From: Cryptomeria japonica
Taxonomy: Eukaryota > Streptophyta > Pinopsida > Cupressales > Cupressaceae
Direction: 5' to 3'
Length of the DNA stretch: 64,000 bases
Assembly: GCF_030272615.1 (NCBI RefSeq)
Contig: NC_081408.1
Coordinates: 307,957,950 to 308,021,949, forward strand
Shown here: positions 25,327-36,515 of the stretch, one piece after another
Layout of the letters: each line of letters starts with the position of its first letter
Position numbering within the stretch: position 1 is the stretch's first letter
Program-made: the position numbers and the translations under genes
Notes under the pieces: model-generated
What the model was told of the DNA's origin: nothing
The model's database searches: none
The model's input: only the letters and a program-made list of their open reading frames with translations

Positions 25327-26160
25327 TCAAATTCAACATCCTTAGTCAAAAGAACAATTAGTGGTGATGCAATTTTACTAAAGTCCTTAATAAATGTTCT
25401 ATAATAACTAGCATGGCCAAGAAAACTCCTAACATCCTTTTGTTTTGAAGGTACTAGAAGATTCTTGATGACTTCTATTTTCACATGGTCAACTTGTATA
25501 CCCTTTTGAGAAACATGATGACCAAGCACTACTCCCTTTTGCATCATCATGTAGCATTTATCATTACTTAATGAGAGGTTGTGATCTTTACACATCTGAA
25601 GAACTTTAGTTAGATTCGATGAGACTTCATCATAGTTATCGTCATAAGTATTCAAGTCTTCCATATACACCTCCATACAAGAAAATGTTGATAGCTACTC
25701 TTTTTAATATGGTAGGTGTGTTGCAAAGACCAAAAGGTAGGAGAACATATGCATAAGTGCCTCAAGGGTAGGTGAATGTAGTTTTGTCCTAATCTTCTAG
25801 TGCTATTTGGATATGGTTATAACCATTGAAACCATCCAAGAATGAGAAATATTTCTTTCATATTAGAGAATCCAAAACTTGGTTTGTGAATGGCAAGGGA
25901 AAGTAGTATTTCCTTGTTGTGGAATTGAGTTCCCTATAATTTACCTAGACTCTCAATTTTCCCCCTTTCTTTGGAACTATAACAAGTGGTGAAATCCATT
26001 AGCTATCAGATATACCTAGGATATATGAAACCCGCATTCAGTAACTTCTACAATTTTGTTCTATCTCCTTAACTACTAGATTCATCCTCCTTTGGGGTTG
26101 CTTGGTCGATCTAAAACCTTCTTTTATATAAGTCATGTTAGTACAAATATTTGGGTTCAA
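25296..26160 (-). pseudogene. Athila-like reverse transcriptase
   Basis: The RT palm is readable from about 26000: VIVPKKGGKLRV, then FSFLDGFNGYNHIQIA with the first catalytic Asp in FLDG, then LLPFGLCNTP. The YxDD block is missing or scrambled near 25670. The thumb region (25676-25296) is a clean open frame with GHHVSQKGIQVDHVKIEVI and RSFLGHASYYRTFIKDFSKI. This wording is typical of Athila/Tat-clade pol. It contains stops and frameshifts, so it is dead. Confidence 0.85.
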
Positions 26161-26790
26161 TCCATTCATATCACTATAATCCCAACAAACGGGAAGTCAA
26201 ATTTTGGTTCAAACTCAAGTTTTTTCACATTGATTTGTGCAAATGGTGGTTAGACATCTTTGTTCAAGGATGTCTCAAGAAGTGAAGATTGGTTTTTTAA
26301 TGGAAGGTGAACATTAGTTGAAGAATCATTTGATGGTACCTCTGTAATTATAGGTTGAGTGGGTATAGCAAGCATCTTTTCAAAGTGAAGATGCACATTA
26401 TTGACATCTAGTACACAGGATAAAAAAATTTGGGCACCATTAGTGTATGTCTACTATACTGGATGATTATTTGGGTTAGGTGTAGGTCATGCTAGCAACT
26501 AAGTAGGTATTGGAGGTTGTGAACTTGGATTAGGATTAGGCATAATGGCAGGTTGTGTCGGTGGGGATAGAAATTATTGTGAATATTCAACATTAGGGTT
26601 ATTCCAAGGTTGGTTACCTTTACATGGTTGTTGATGCCAATTTGATTGAGACATCTACCGGTTTGGATATTGATTCTAAGATTAAAAAGGGTGTCAACCC
26701 CTAAAAGGAGGATTATTCCAAGGTACTTGCCCAAGATTCATCCAACTAGGAGTTGGTTGGTTTTGTCACTGATTAAATTGTTATAAGAGG
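26160..26790 (-). pseudogene. Athila-like gag/protease relic, cut by T1
   Basis: Upstream of the RT, the minus-strand translation is Pro/Asn/Gln-rich (SQSNWHQQPCKGNQPWNNPN and a PNPNPSSQPPIPT stretch), as in the tail of Athila-type gag proteins. A short region towards 26160 may be the eroded protease linker. The frame stops at 26790, where the LTR of the Tat element begins, so the 5' half of this element lies to the right of the nested insertions, outside the window or lost. Confidence 0.55.
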
Positions 26791-27904
26791 TGTATCCACT
26801 TAAGTTTCACCTCAGAGATTAAACCTACAAACTTATTAGTCTACCATGCAAATATAACTCAAGCTTCAACCAATGAAATGACATGAAATGAGAAAGAAAA
26901 TAAAATATTATACCTTCATGATTTATGTCTCATTGTGTCCTAACCCCATTGTTCTTGGTTGCAGATGATTTTTCTCTTAGACAAGCACTAGTAGCTTCCA
27001 AGATGGCAAGTGTGGAATGGACTGGTAATTGATATGATATGCAAAGCTAAAATATGATAATGATTTGCTAAATTTCTCAAAAACAACTCTAAAAATGCTA
27101 AGAAAATGAACTCATAGATGCAAAGATAAAAGACTCCTGATTAACCATAAGATTAGCTATTATTTTCAAAAATAGCTTAGGAGACCTCTATTTATATATT
27201 TTTGAGTGCATAGGCTTAGGTGGCAGAGATCAACGATCATGATTAAATCTTGAAAATTGGATGGCTATGAGCAAGAGGTTAAGATGTGAGAGAAAAAGGT
27301 GGAAGATGTTCCTCCTACACCTACAGGATGGAGGAAAAGGTGGAAGGAGAAGCCAAGTGTTATTCATCTAACCTTGAATGAGAAGAAAAATTGAGAGAAT
27401 ATATGATAGTTGGAGAAGATTGAAGGATAAGAGGACAAGTGGACTCAACTCCCTCCAAAGATGTAGGAAGGTTGGAGAAAATATAGGGTGGTTGAGGAAT
27501 GTGTGTATGTACACATTATTTGAAGAATGAATTTGGTAGTTGGAGATAATGATGCATTAATATTAAAAATATTAATATCTTAGCCACATGATTGATGAGT
27601 TGGTAAAGAAGAAGCGAGGGTGAGTTAGAAAAGGAAGATTAAATAATTAAGAAAGTATTTAATTGATGAGACTATAGGATAGTGGATAGAAGAATAATTA
27701 AATATAAGATATTTAATTAATTGATTAGAAGAAACGATAAATGACTTAATTAATAAAATGTTTTAATTAAATTAATTAATAGAAGAACATGAAATGAACT
27801 AAATAAATTAATCTTTTCAAATTTAATTATTTAATAGAAGAATAATTATTAAATAAATAAATAAAATTTATTTAATTTTTCATAGCCAATTTTATGTGTA
27901 TACA
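26791..27904 (-). repeat. T1 3' LTR (1114 bp)
   Basis: On the plus strand it starts TGTATCCACTTAAG and ends TGTGTATACA, so the ends are TG...CA with a TGTAT/ATACA inverted match. It is homologous over its full length to 59591-60718. It is inserted in the gag region of the Athila-like element; the flank on the left is TAAGAGG. No matching target duplication could be found because the far end of the tandem lies elsewhere. Confidence 0.9.
27188..27199 (-). promoter_or_regulatory. TATA box in T1 3' LTR
   Basis: On the minus strand the sequence reads ATATATAAATAG, a strong plant-type TATA box. The T1 5' LTR has CTATAAATAG at the same place (59990-59999). This puts U3 at about 27200-27904 and R/U5 below about 27165. 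Confidence 0.65.
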
Positions 27905-27918
27905 TTTTGCCCCTCTTT
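27905..27918 (-). other. T1 polypurine tract
   Basis: The minus-strand sequence AAAGAGGGGCAAAA directly precedes the TG of the LTR. It is the plus-strand primer of the element, and the same tract recurs at 60719-60732 next to the shared LTR. Confidence 0.85.
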
Positions 27919-28469
27919 GAAATGATGTTGAGACAACATTGTTTCAAAAATTAAATCAAGTCTCAATAATGCCTCTGACGAAGATGAAAATCGTCATTGT
28001 GTGCCCCCTCGGGAGATTGATTGTGAAATTGTTGAAAAATTGATCGAGCAATTGATCTCACGATAATTCATTGAAAAGATTTGAAAATAGGCTTCTGAAT
28101 TAAATTCATTTGAAAAACAAATAAAATTGCCCCACTTGAAAAATTAATTACCCCTCCAAAAAAAATCAAAAAGGTAATAATATAATTAATCTATGTAAAT
28201 TTTATCCTCATTTGCAATTTTGTCAGCTTTTGGAGAAAGAAGAAATTGAAGTGTTGAGCTGGCAAGATGATGATCCAGTACGAGAGCCATCGATTTGAGT
28301 GTGTTTGCCGATAATAGAGACCTGTTGAGTATGGCCCACTAGTGAGTGAGCTATCCTGAGCTTTGTTTTGAGTTTTCGTACAATTTTGCATGTTGTTCGA
28401 ATGATTTAGGGTTGTTTTTGAATTTTATGATTTTTGTGTGTTAGTTTCTTGCATTTGGTAGCTATTTTA
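27919..28469. other. T1 3' untranslated region, proximal part
   Basis: AT-rich and non-coding. It matches 60733-61280 of T2 closely, which shows that it belongs to the element. Confidence 0.7.
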
Positions 28470-28745
28470 GCGCATGCATTGATTAGGGTAACGCATTTGA
28501 TAGTTTAGCGCATTTATCATTTCTATTTGCGCATTTGTTATATATGTTAACGCATTTGTAGGGTTAGCATCTATGTTGATTAAGTTAGCACTTTTTCTTG
28601 TTATGTTAGTGCATTCAACTGAAGTCGCGCTTTTGTTCAATGTGTTCACGCATTTGCCTTCTGGGTTGGCACTTTTGCTAGTTTTAGTACCTGTGCATTG
28701 TATGTTAGCACATATGTTTAGATAGACAACACATTTGTTTTAAAA
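28470..28745 (+). repeat. Degenerate ~20-bp GCGCATTTG tandem repeats (upstream of antisense ORF)
   Basis: About 13 copies of a motif like TTAGCGCATTTG or TAACGCATTTG, spaced 16-23 bp (for example AACGCATTTG, AGCGCATTT, GCGCATTTG, CGCGCTTTTG). They read forward towards the PMD ORF. The same motif, on the opposite strand, lies upstream of gag at 57845-58140 and 59235-59515. T2 has the matching block at 61280-61540. Confidence 0.8.
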
Positions 28746-28817
28746 TTGAACTTTTTGGTTTTTGGCAATGTTGAAGTTCAATGAGATGAATCTGATTAGA
28801 CAATTGATGTGTGAATT

Positions 28818-29110
28818 TTGATAGATTGATAGATGATTAATGATGATTAATCAATTCTTTGTTTGTTTGATTGATTTGATAGATAGATTGATCGATAGGA
28901 TTGATTGCCTGATAGATGTTTTGATCAATACGATTGATGTTGGTTTGTTGATTGATAAGTTGATAGAAGCTTGAAGAGAGTGATTGAGTCTCTAATAAAG
29001 AGCTTGATTTGTTTGACCAATTGATTGATAGCCTGATTTGCTTGATAGAAAAGATTTGATTGAAATGTTGATTTGATAGGATAGATGATTGATAGAAAAC
29101 TTGTCTGATT
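28818..29110 (+). repeat. GATT/GATA-rich low-complexity tract
   Basis: A long run of GATTGAT and GATAGAT words between the repeat block and the PMD start. It is shared with T2 at 61635-61920. Frames open in it on the minus strand are composition artefacts. Confidence 0.7.
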
Positions 29111-29127
29111 AAAATAGGAGAAACTAG

Positions 29128-30821
29128 ATGTTCTCCAGTATCAGGAAAAAAATTTCGGCTATGTGCCATTTATTCCCAAAGTTGACTCATGATGAGATTA
29201 GACACATTGATGCATGTGGATTAGCTGAGAGATGGCATAGCGAGCACAACACGTTTCACCTACCCACTAGTGAAATTAGTGTGATGCTCGAGGATGTGTA
29301 TAGGATCCTCCACATCCTTGTGACTAGAGAGCTTATCAAGTATGACTACCAGGATCTTGGTGGGACCGATGCATGCAGGACAGTGTTTGGCGATCAGAGC
29401 ATCAATGGGGGAGAGATTTGATGGGAGGACATGATTATGCACTATGATACTCTTCAAGTGATACTCACAGGCTTGATTAGCAGGTTTATATGTCCTAATA
29501 GGATATCTCGAGGTTTTGCAATTGGATGGGGAGGTATTTTGTAGAGCATGATGCAACATCGTACTTGGTATGCATGACATGTGTGTATGCTTGCACATCT
29601 ATATCATGATTTAAACTAGGTTGTTTATGATGGTGGATCTAGTCTCTTGTCTGCATGCAATATTGCTTCAGGTCTGGTGCTGGGAGCATATCATTGTTGC
29701 CCAACTAATATATGATAGAGTTCACGGTGATGGTCAGCCATTTGTATATTTGTACAGAGGTATCATTACTCACCCTAAGCTGGGTAAGCTCGAGTTTTGG
29801 CGATGGGTTTTAAATTCCATAGATGTTGTTATTTGGAGACCATATATTCATTGTGAGCCTTGGTTGGAGGACACTCGGATTTTTCCCTTGATTTTGCAGA
29901 GTAGATATTTGATCGGTCGTACTCCATTTAGCATTGAGAGGCAGGTTTTTGGTCGCATTTTGAGACAGTTTTGTATTATTCAACACATGCCTTCTGGTAT
30001 CGCTATGTATGCACGTCGGTACAAGGATAGATGAGATTGGGGTCCTTCATTGTCTTTTGAGATAGCATACGCATAATTTTTGGTTGTTCTAATTGTAGCA
30101 TATGATTTCAGATCACACATTTTGGATGCGGGGATTACAGAGAATTACACTCAGTACCTTCTTGCACACCCCTTTCCTCGCATTACTTATCTAGCATACC
30201 CTCCTCCCAGCTCAGGAGATGAGGAGGATGATTTAGATGATCTTGTTGTCTGACAGTGGAGATGGAGGTGAGAGCTTAGAGCTTCTCAAGAGGTCGAGGG
30301 AGATGGGGGAGATGATGGTGGAGATGGTTGAGGAGGGAGACGAGGATAAAGAGGAGGTCGTGTTAGAGTCTAAGGAGGACCTTTTGGATAGGTTAGGAGA
30401 GGTGTGAGGCCACTTCCTATGGCAGGGAGAGACGCAGGAAGAGGAGGGTTTGGAAAAAAGAGAGGATTACCCTCTCCAGGATTAGGCAGAGGTGGAGGAC
30501 TAGATAGAGGTCAGGGCACGGGGATTGATTTTGGGAAAATCCATCCAGAGCTAGCAGTGATCATGACATAGGGTGGTTGGGATGAGGGGAAGGAGGATTC
30601 AAAGGATCATGTGACCCTCATTCGACGGCGGATCATGAGAGCTACTCGGGTACAGACTCCAGAAGGTGGAGAGGGAGGTGGTGATGAGGGGATGCAGGAT
30701 GTAGCCCAGTAGGATGAGCCATAGTAGGAGAGCATAGATGACCTTAGAGAATATATTGATCACCTCAAGGCACAAGTTCAGACGCTTACTATTGAGAGGG
30801 ATAGAGTTGTGAGAAGATACC
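29128..30821 (+). pseudogene. Antisense ORF of T1: plant mobile domain (PMD) protein, 5' part
   Basis: The plus-strand translation begins at an ATG at 29128 and shows the PMD pattern: LAERWHSEHNTFHLPTSEI, then LEDVYRILHILVT. Later come LLQVWCWEHIIVAQ, WRPYIHCEPW and IERQVFGRILRQF (29621-30034), followed by IQHMPSG. From about 30240 it turns into an acidic, then a Gly/Arg-rich tail and a coiled coil (LREYIDHLKAQVQTL). Relative to T2, 57 nt are deleted after ACGL; a TGT codon has become TGA near 29419, and at least two frameshifts follow. The E2 element interrupts it at 30822 and the frame resumes at 46162. PMD proteins are linked to transposons and to silencing in plants; the role in Tat elements is unknown. 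Confidence 0.85.
30817..30821. repeat. Target site duplication of E2, left (ATACC)
   Basis: ATACC precedes the TG of E2 and recurs at 46162-46166. Removing E2 and one copy restores an open PMD coiled-coil frame. Confidence 0.92.
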
Positions 30822-31117
30822 TGTAGTGTCATAAAATTGCGACCCTAGCAATTTACGATTGCATTAGGGTCCTCACGCATGCGAACTCAAATCCTCTAGC
30901 CTTATCAGAGGCTGAAGAGTGCTCGGCTTGTGAAAACACCTTCTTCCTTGGCCTCTGCATCACTTTGTCTACACTCTACCCTCAAGAAAGGGGTAGAAAA
31001 GGAGCATGATAACCCTTTCCCTATCCTATTTTAGGGCAGGACCTTTCTAGTGCAAGCATTGTGGGTTCTGCAATGAGCGAGAAATCTCCCCAATGTTGGC
31101 CCATGACAAAATTCAAA
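30822..31117 (+). repeat. E2 5' LTR, left piece
   Basis: It starts TGTAGTGTCATAAAATTGCG, like the 3' LTR at 44987. It runs to ATTCAAA at 31117, where E3 starts. Its last 124 bp (30994-31117) correspond to sequence present again at the start of the right piece (38655 on). Confidence 0.9.
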
Positions 31118-31344
31118 TGTCCCCTTCTCCACAGTGATTAGTTTTGTTGGTTGGTAGCCTAGTTCGGAGGCCTGTAGGCTAGTCAGGGGCAGAAATTAGG
31201 GTTTCCTATTTTCTTGAAGGTTTCTTTGGTGATTTCAGGGGCTATATGTGGGAGTTTGACAGTTTGGATTATGGATTCCTTCTGGGTTTTCAGAGAGCTT
31301 CAGGATGGTTTGACATGCATATGCATCAGGTGACATTTTCTAGA

Positions 31345-31475
31345 CTTACTATTTTTAGTAAGTATGATAATTCCTCAGAATATGGTTAAAATCACTTTGG
31401 AAACACTTACTATTTTTAGCAGTATGTTATTTTTAGTAAGTACTATTTTTAGTAGTTCTATTTTTAGCAGGATGT
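31345..31475 (+). repeat. ACTATTTTTAGTA/GCA short repeats in E3 U3
   Basis: Five or six copies of CTATTTTTAG followed by TAAGTA or CAG are interspersed here and again in the 3' LTR (about 36723-36850). Clustered copies in U3 suggest binding sites; the function is unknown. Confidence 0.65.
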
Positions 31476-32059
31476 CAACAGGCTTGTTCAGATGGCTATT
31501 TCCAACATGCTAGTTTGAGAAGTTGGTCTTCCCTCATTTTTTGGTGCTATTATTGGCAAGGGTTCCTCAGCTCAGTTCAGTGACTATTTTTGGCAGGGCA
31601 ATTCTCTCAGCTTGTTTCCCCATATCCTTGGAGCTTGTTTTGGCAGGTTCAGTATTTGATAAAAAATGGTGTTTTAAATTAAATTATAACTTAAGGCAAA
31701 GGTTGGACGATTTTTTTAAAAGGGGTTGCTTAAGTTATATTGATATATAAGTCATTTCCTTAATTATATATTGGGTGATTTATTGTTGAGGAAAAATACT
31801 GTATGAAGTGAAATATTAATGCGGCAAGATGGACGCCTTATGGAGAAATAAGTTAATTTTATAATATATTTCACTTATCTACCTTGGATGCCACATTATG
31901 ATTTTATTGTCATTTTAATAAAGAATATTTGCTCCTATGTGAAGGTCGATTTGGAGAAAGGACAAATGAAATGTAATTTCAAAATAATGTGAAGTGAATG
32001 TGCATTTGGATTTGGCGTTCATTTGGAGGGATTGTGAATTTGAATTTGAGCCCTCAAAA

Positions 32060-32070
32060 TCTATAAATGA
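32060..32070 (+). promoter_or_regulatory. TATA box in E3 5' LTR
   Basis: TCTATAAATGA is a good plant TATA box and is conserved in the 3' LTR at 37436-37446. Transcription would start roughly 30 bp downstream, placing the hairpin row inside the transcript leader. Confidence 0.6.
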
Positions 32071-32789
32071 GAGTGTTGGGCTTCTCATTTGGTATCAAAT
32101 GAATTTGCATCGTTATGTTGCCGAATTGGCGATTGAAAAATCTGAGCTTCAAAGTGTGGCTTCCTAGCTAAGTCTCAGTTTCGTACTTGCAAGATAGTAC
32201 ATAGTTGTGTTCATGTATTCTCAGTGTTTTTGGTGAGTGAATTGCAGATTGTGGAGTGTTTTGATTGAGATTGGAGTGTTTTCTAGTTGTTGGTCATGGG
32301 ACTGTTGAAAGTGTATTTTGCTCGCACCTCTTGGCCAGGCAATTCCATCATTTTGGGTACTGGCTCATCCTTCCTTCCTACCACTGGCGATGCATATTGT
32401 AAGTGTTTAGCATCTTATTTTGAGTGTGGATTTTTATATTGAAAATCGAACTTCCTAGGTTAGGCGTGGGGTTTAGTTAATGCATTAGGAAGCATGCAAA
32501 ATAAATATGGGTGTTTCGATGGCTTTCCTTGGATTTTTTTTCATTGTGGCGGGTATAGCAATTGTTTAGAACAAATTTTGGGTGAATTGGGTGAGTAATG
32601 AGAGAGTTATGGGCATTTTAGTGAATCCACAGGCTGCTGGTTTTGCAATTCCAGCCTGCAAATTTTTTATGTTAGCAGAAATTTCATGTTCTTAATTGGA
32701 TGTTCAGCATTACTCTCTTCTCACATATCTTTATTATTGTAAGGTTAAGTAGTACTACTACTAACCAATTCTGCCTTGTAAATCTCACC

Positions 32790-33037
32790 CCACTGAAAAG
32801 TGGAAGAGGCTGGCTTGCCGCCTATTTTCAAGTAAATTGTAATTCAGTCCTCCCACTGCATAAGTGGTCGAGTGATGTCTGATTGTAATGGTCCTCCTAC
32901 TGCATAAGCAGTTGAGTTGAGTTTGTTTTGTAATTTCAGTCTTCCCGCTGAAATATTGCAATCGAGTGATTTGTGCCTTGTGTGTTTCTCTTGGCTGGTT
33001 CACCGCCAAGTTTCTTACATTCCCGCTGGATAAGCGG
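32790..33037 (+). repeat. Row of five small hairpins in E3 5' LTR
   Basis: Imperfect repeats, each able to fold: CCACT-GAAA-AGTGG (32790-32803), CCACT-GCATA-AGTGG (32853-32867), ACTGC-ATAA-GCAGT (32899-32912), a weak CCCGCTGAAATATTGC (32944), and CCGCT-GGATA-AGCGG (33023-33037). Stem sequence varies while pairing is kept. The 3' LTR has the equivalent set at 38167-38416. Confidence 0.75.
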
Positions 33038-33278
33038 AAGGAGCTGGCTTGCCACCCAGTATTGTATTTCATTTCATCTTTCAACAATTTCAGATCTAAC
33101 GATCCCCTATTCACTGTATGCTCTCACCTTCCCACATTGGGCACTTGGTGATCAGAAAGTGGAAGGGTTGCAATCTTCAACAAGTTTTCAGTTTATGCTT
33201 GTTAACCTTAACGTGTTATTTGTTGTGGATGATTGTTATTGGCCTAAAAACAAACAAAAAATAACTGGGATACTACAG

Positions 33279-33293
33279 TGGTATCAGAGTTGG
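33279..33293 (+). other. E3 primer binding site (initiator Met tRNA)
   Basis: TGGTATCAGAGTTGG lies one base after the LTR. The first 11 bases match the plant initiator tRNA-Met 3' end complement. Confidence 0.9.
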
Positions 33294-33393
33294 TTTTCCT
33301 GTCAGCCTATGTGTTCAAATTGATCAAAGCACAAGTTGTCCCTGCCATCCTATTGGGTTGTGGTTGTTTGGTTGCATATCAGAGTTTGGAAGA

Positions 33394-36300
33394 ATGTCTA
33401 CTATAGATAAGTCCATTTGTGAGTTAATGCAAGGATTGGTTAATTTGATGAAGGATCCAGATATTAAAATGGGGTTCGTAAAGGTTCTTGCAAAATCCAA
33501 ACATAAGGAAGAGTTTGAAAACAATATCTTTAATACAAAGACAAATGATGGAGTTGGTGTTTTGACACCTAACTTTGAGACAGTGCTTCATGAAAACTCT
33601 GTGGTGATGCATGCACCTACCATTGATGAGGTTGTCATTCAAGAAGAAGAAGAAACAATATTTGAGGTTGTGCATAATGTTTCTTATGGAGCTAGTGACA
33701 GTGTTGAATGCACTCATGTGCTTCTAGAGGAAGAGCAGATGAAAATTGAAGATGTTAAACAAGAGGGAAAGATTAACAGATTGTTGGATGGAGATTCATG
33801 TTGTGAAGCTGAAAATATTGTAACTAATGATGAAGTTCCTAATGACCAAGAGGCTGTCCTATTTTGTGAGTTTAAAATATACTAAAATGATGACATTCAA
33901 GGGGTAGATTTAGAGGACCAATCAAAAATTGCATTTCAGAATAATGGGGTTGAGACTCGTAGTTTGAAGAATGAGCTTGACCAAATTCTAAAAGTCTTTG
34001 AGCAATGTCCTAAATTGGAATTTTCAGATTTAGGACAGCGGGATTGTTGGTCTAAGTTGGTCTAAGTTGGAAAAAGGAAATACTTCCCAGATCATTGATA
34101 ACCCATTGTTTGAGATGGGTAATGTGAAAACATATGACAATCCATTGTTTGAGTGGGAAGATGAAACATCACTTGGTTCTAGCATTGCTCTTGGTGAGAA
34201 AAGCAATGTGTGGAAATTAAGAGAAGATTCAAGATCTAAGTTGGATGATACTTGGAGCTATGGTGAGTACTTTTTAACTAAACAAAGTAATTAGCCCTTT
34301 AGCACTTGGGATCTGGGTATGATGGCACCTAGTGATGACAAGGAACCTATGTGGGATGAATTTCCCTTTGATTTTGATGAAGCTCAAAAAGCCGATTGTG
34401 TTGTAGAGTTAGAGGACCATATGGTTTTTGATGATGGAAAGTTTAAAGAGGTTCTAAAATGCAAATCTGATTCACCCATTCATGAAGTTGGTAGTAAGCA
34501 AAAAGTTGAAGATTTAGTAGAATCTAATAGTCTTCATGATATTGAGCAATTGCAGCTAGTGGGTGGTGAAGAAAAGGAGTCTTGGAGCAGCTTTGTGGGC
34601 AACAAAGACAAGAAACAAAGTTCTAATTTTCAGTTGCAGCCAATGACTAGTACACCACCATTAAATGTTCATGAGTGGAAGGATAAATTCATGAGGTCCT
34701 TTGAGAATGAGGTGCGAGTTCTATCTGGGTTTGACCATACACATAGTTTGATAGAAAAACTCTATTGGAAGGCTCAAATTGAAGAGAGATGGAAAGAAGT
34801 TAAGGATGAAGTTGCTCTCCCTAATCTGCAACTCATCAAAGACTCTTTGGAGACATTGAAATTAGAGTGCATACAATTGATCACAGATAGTGATTATGCC
34901 ATCGAATCAGCAAAGATGATCCTTAGTGATTTCCAAGGAAAAGAGAGGAAAGTTGAAGAGCTTACTCTTGAGCTTGAGTCAACAAAGGACATGTTAGAAA
35001 ATACTCAGTTGGTTCTAATGGAGGTAGAAGATCAGTTTGTTGATTTCAAACATTTAAGAGAGAAAGAGAATAGAGAAATGGCCAAGGAGATCAATCAGGT
35101 AATGGAGGAGCTTGATTGCATTTAGGAGGAGTATGATCTTGTTCTTTGTCCCCAAAGATCTGAAAAAGTGATTTTGGAGCAAAAGAATGTTTGGGATGGA
35201 ACATGAATCTGATAGTAATCAGCAGGTTGATAGTCTGTTGTTTGATATAGATGCTTATTGGACATTTATTAATCCACTTTTCAAGTTTGATGTGGGAATT
35301 CCTTTTGACTTTAGTGGTGAGGGTGGATCACATTGCAGAGTCTGGGATCTAGGTGCAATTTGCAACCATGAGATATTGTTTCAAAATTGGAGCATTGATC
35401 AAATACATACTCTTGGGCATCTTCTTTGGAAAAGAATGGATCAGATTTTTAAATTTGGGCTTGCTGATTGGTTGCATATTAGCCACTTCACTTTATGGTT
35501 TGCTCTCATTTGGGGGAGTTGGTGCAATTTCTTTGGTCATGCAAGTAATGGTTTTCAATTGGAGATTGCTTGGAGGTGTTTTCCAGCCTTGGACATGAGT
35601 AGATGTGTTGTTTTGGACGATGATCTCCTATGTTGCATTAGTTGTTCATCTTCTTGGATGCTGATTTTCCTAAAATCAGACCTCAAGACAATCATTTCAG
35701 ACTTGGTGGGCTACTGGTACACTCTTTTTCAGACTTTACAGTCTCCTAGCAAGATGGGTATGTGTGCTCAAGTGAGAGGTATGGCGAGTTGGGGCAATCA
35801 GTATCCGTGTATGGGAAGTGTTCAAGCTCTAACTAGAGGTTATCCTTATGACCTTTCTTCTTCTTATGGTTGGGCCAACGAACCTTTGGTTTCTTTGGTT
35901 CACCTTTTTGAGGTGTTTGGAGTGCAAACTGTAAGAGTTTTCAGAAATCTCCATGGTTGTATCAGGATAATTCAATTGAGGCATAGTATATTCATGTGCA
36001 GATATGAGTATGAGTTTGTTGAGCTCTTGCAAAGGAATGCTTTCCTCTTTGGAAGAAGATTTGGAGATGTCACATTGACAGTCGTGGCTCTGTTAGATAC
36101 CATATGGAGATGTGTTGTGGAGTTTGATTGTGAGTTGAGTAGAACTTATTTTCTATTGCCCAAGCTTGTGATAGACAATGGCACTGTTGATATTGATTAC
36201 TTAGAGCCTTATGGGCACGAGATGTTGCATGATATTGATTTCAATCCTTCAAGGATTTTCAGTTTGAGTATCATGGATGGTAACATTTTGGAGTTACAAG

Positions 36301-36515
36301 GGAGGTTAGTGCAGATTTGGCATGATGTTTTCACTGATGTGATCAGAGTGGTGCAGCATCGGTATGGTAGGTTCTTCTTGAGATGGACATGGGACCATCA
36401 GCTCATACTTGCTTGGGTGTGGATTAGTTTAAAATTTTCTAGAATTGTGGTGGCATTTCTTAAGGACAAGCAATTTTGGGAAGGGCGGATTGTAATGTCC
36501 CCTTCTCCGCAGTGA
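33394..36515 (+). pseudogene. E3 internal ORF, about 1000 codons, unknown product
   Basis: A long plus-strand coding frame, now broken. It likely starts at ATG 33394 (MSTIDKSICELMQGLV) or 33358. Breaks: TAA at 33883; a 10-bp tandem duplication (TCTAAGTTGG, 34051-34070) that shifts frame; TAG at 34292 and 35123; and a frame change near 35190. The last 442 codons (35187-36515) are fully open. The first half is acidic and Glu/Asp-rich with two NPLFEW/M repeats (34105, 34141; NPLF recurs near 35270). The middle (34800-35115) is a strong coiled coil. The last third is rich in Trp, Phe, Leu and Cys with hydrophobic stretches, and its stop lies 20 bp inside the 3' LTR. It has no zinc knuckle, DTG/DSG, YxDD or integrase motif. 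It is not gag-pol by any motif; a captured host sequence or an unfamiliar accessory protein are both possible. Confidence 0.7.
36477..36495 (+). other. E3 purine-rich tract
   Basis: GGGAAGGGCGGATTGTAA precedes the TG of the 3' LTR and is the likely plus-strand primer. It overlaps the end of the internal ORF. Confidence 0.7.

Larger units (their letters stand above)
31118..33277 (+). repeat. E3 5' LTR (2160 bp)
   Basis: It starts TGTCCCCTTCTCC and ends GGGATACTACA. It contains a TATTTTTAG-rich direct repeat tract around 31345-31475 (ACTATTTTTAGYA words), a TATA box near 32060 and a hairpin row at 32790-33037. Confidence 0.93.

Noticed and set aside
28837-29169. 110-codon minus-strand ORF (and its relative at 61761-61982)
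   Set aside because: It is the complement of the GATT/GATA-rich tract, and it opposes the better supported PMD start.
30994-31117. 124-bp sequence on both sides of E3 as a long target site duplication
   Set aside because: The copies are more diverged than the LTRs of the inserted element, which rules out a duplication made at insertion.
35353-35598. Alternative 81-codon hydrophobic ORF inside the E3 ORF
   Set aside because: It lies in another frame within a 442-codon open frame and is most simply its shadow, although its hydrophobic content is notable.
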